Assembly (NCBI GenBank): GCA_030638765.1
Contig: DAOWDZ010000087.1
Location: forward strand, 1-5,273
Length of the DNA stretch: 5,273 nucleotides
Source: Desulfocapsa sp.
Lineage (GTDB): Bacteria > Desulfobacterota > Desulfobulbia > Desulfobulbales > Desulfocapsaceae
Reading direction: 5' to 3'
The position numbers and the translations under genes are program-made. Within the stretch, counting starts at the first letter, position 1. Every line of letters begins with the position of its first letter. Shown here one piece after another: positions 5,098-5,273 of this stretch. The notes under the pieces are model-generated. The model saw nothing but the letters and a program-made list of their open reading frames with translations. It made no database searches and had not been told where the DNA came from.

Positions 5098-5273
5098 ATG
5101 AACTCACCCAAATATACTCACCTGCAAAATTGGCAACGCTTTGAACTGGAAAATAAGATCCTTTACGTACAGCCGGATATTCCCGACTGGATAGTTATTT
5201 CTGAAGAAGCAGACCGCCTGCTCAGAACAGAAGATAATGAGACTTCAACTGTATACAAACTGGACCTTCTCAA
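5098..5273 (+). CDS. N-terminal fragment of unknown protein (possible PqqD-like / radical SAM-linked)
   Basis: An open frame from the ATG at 5098 runs off the right edge, showing 58 codons. It begins 35 bases after the radA stop, with no strong ribosome binding site. The visible stretch, with a WQRFELENK beginning, then ILYVQPDIPDWIVISEEADRL, has the outline of a short beta-strand region followed by 'LNE-x-x-x-x-LL'. This recalls PqqD-like N-terminal regions that precede the radical SAM domain in some SPASM-type peptide-modifying enzymes. No catalytic cysteines are visible because the gene is cut, so this is only a suggestion. It could equally be an unrelated hypothetical protein. That it is a real gene is fairly likely from its length, position and codon pattern; the function is uncertain. 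Confidence 0.6.
   Translation, partial: MNSPKYTHLQNWQRFELENKILYVQPDIPDWIVISEEADRLLRTEDNETSTVYKLDLL

Overview
The window looks like a piece of a chromosome from a Gram-negative bacterium with moderate to low GC. It joins part of a tad/flp (tight adherence, type IVc pilus) gene cluster on the minus strand to a divergent housekeeping gene, radA, on the plus strand. The RadA resembles proteobacterial (E. coli-type) RadA over most of its length. A gammaproteobacterium or a member of Desulfobacterota would both fit. The assignment is tentative, because there is no rRNA or other phylogenetic marker here.

Minus strand, read from about 3592 down to 1: an EI24/CysZ-like membrane protein (3592-2807); a possible unrecognised 53-residue protein (2738-2577); a small Flp-type prepilin with an odd C-terminus (2584-2381); an Flp major-type pilin with a strong ribosome binding site (2207-1968); a long near-perfect hairpin just after the pilin stop (1952-1905); a TadE-like pseudopilin (1821-1381); a TadG-like protein with an N-terminal anchor and a large non-cytoplasmic body (1378-155); and the N-terminal part of a second TadE-like pseudopilin (185-1, cut by the window edge). 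Four of these proteins carry the prepilin peptidase signature G|AxxxE[Y/F]. They are therefore probable substrates of a TadV-type peptidase. That peptidase and the assembly motor (TadA, TadB/C, RcpA, TadZ) are not in the window and may lie beyond the left edge.

Plus strand: a short divergent intergenic region (3593-3697) with a TATAAT box precedes radA (3698-5062), which encodes a complete branch-migration/recombination ATPase. After 35 bases a further gene starts (5098) and is cut by the right edge. Its first 58 residues weakly suggest a PqqD-like N-terminal region, as found on some radical SAM proteins.

The most interesting points are the pilin/tadE intergenic hairpin, the second small pilin translationally overlapped by an unrecognised ORF, a T7 slip-prone run at the tadE stop that lies in frame to fuse TadE with TadG, and a RadA whose normally well-conserved loop after the Walker B region is altered. 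I see no CRISPR array, transposon, tRNA or integrase. No novel system is demonstrated.
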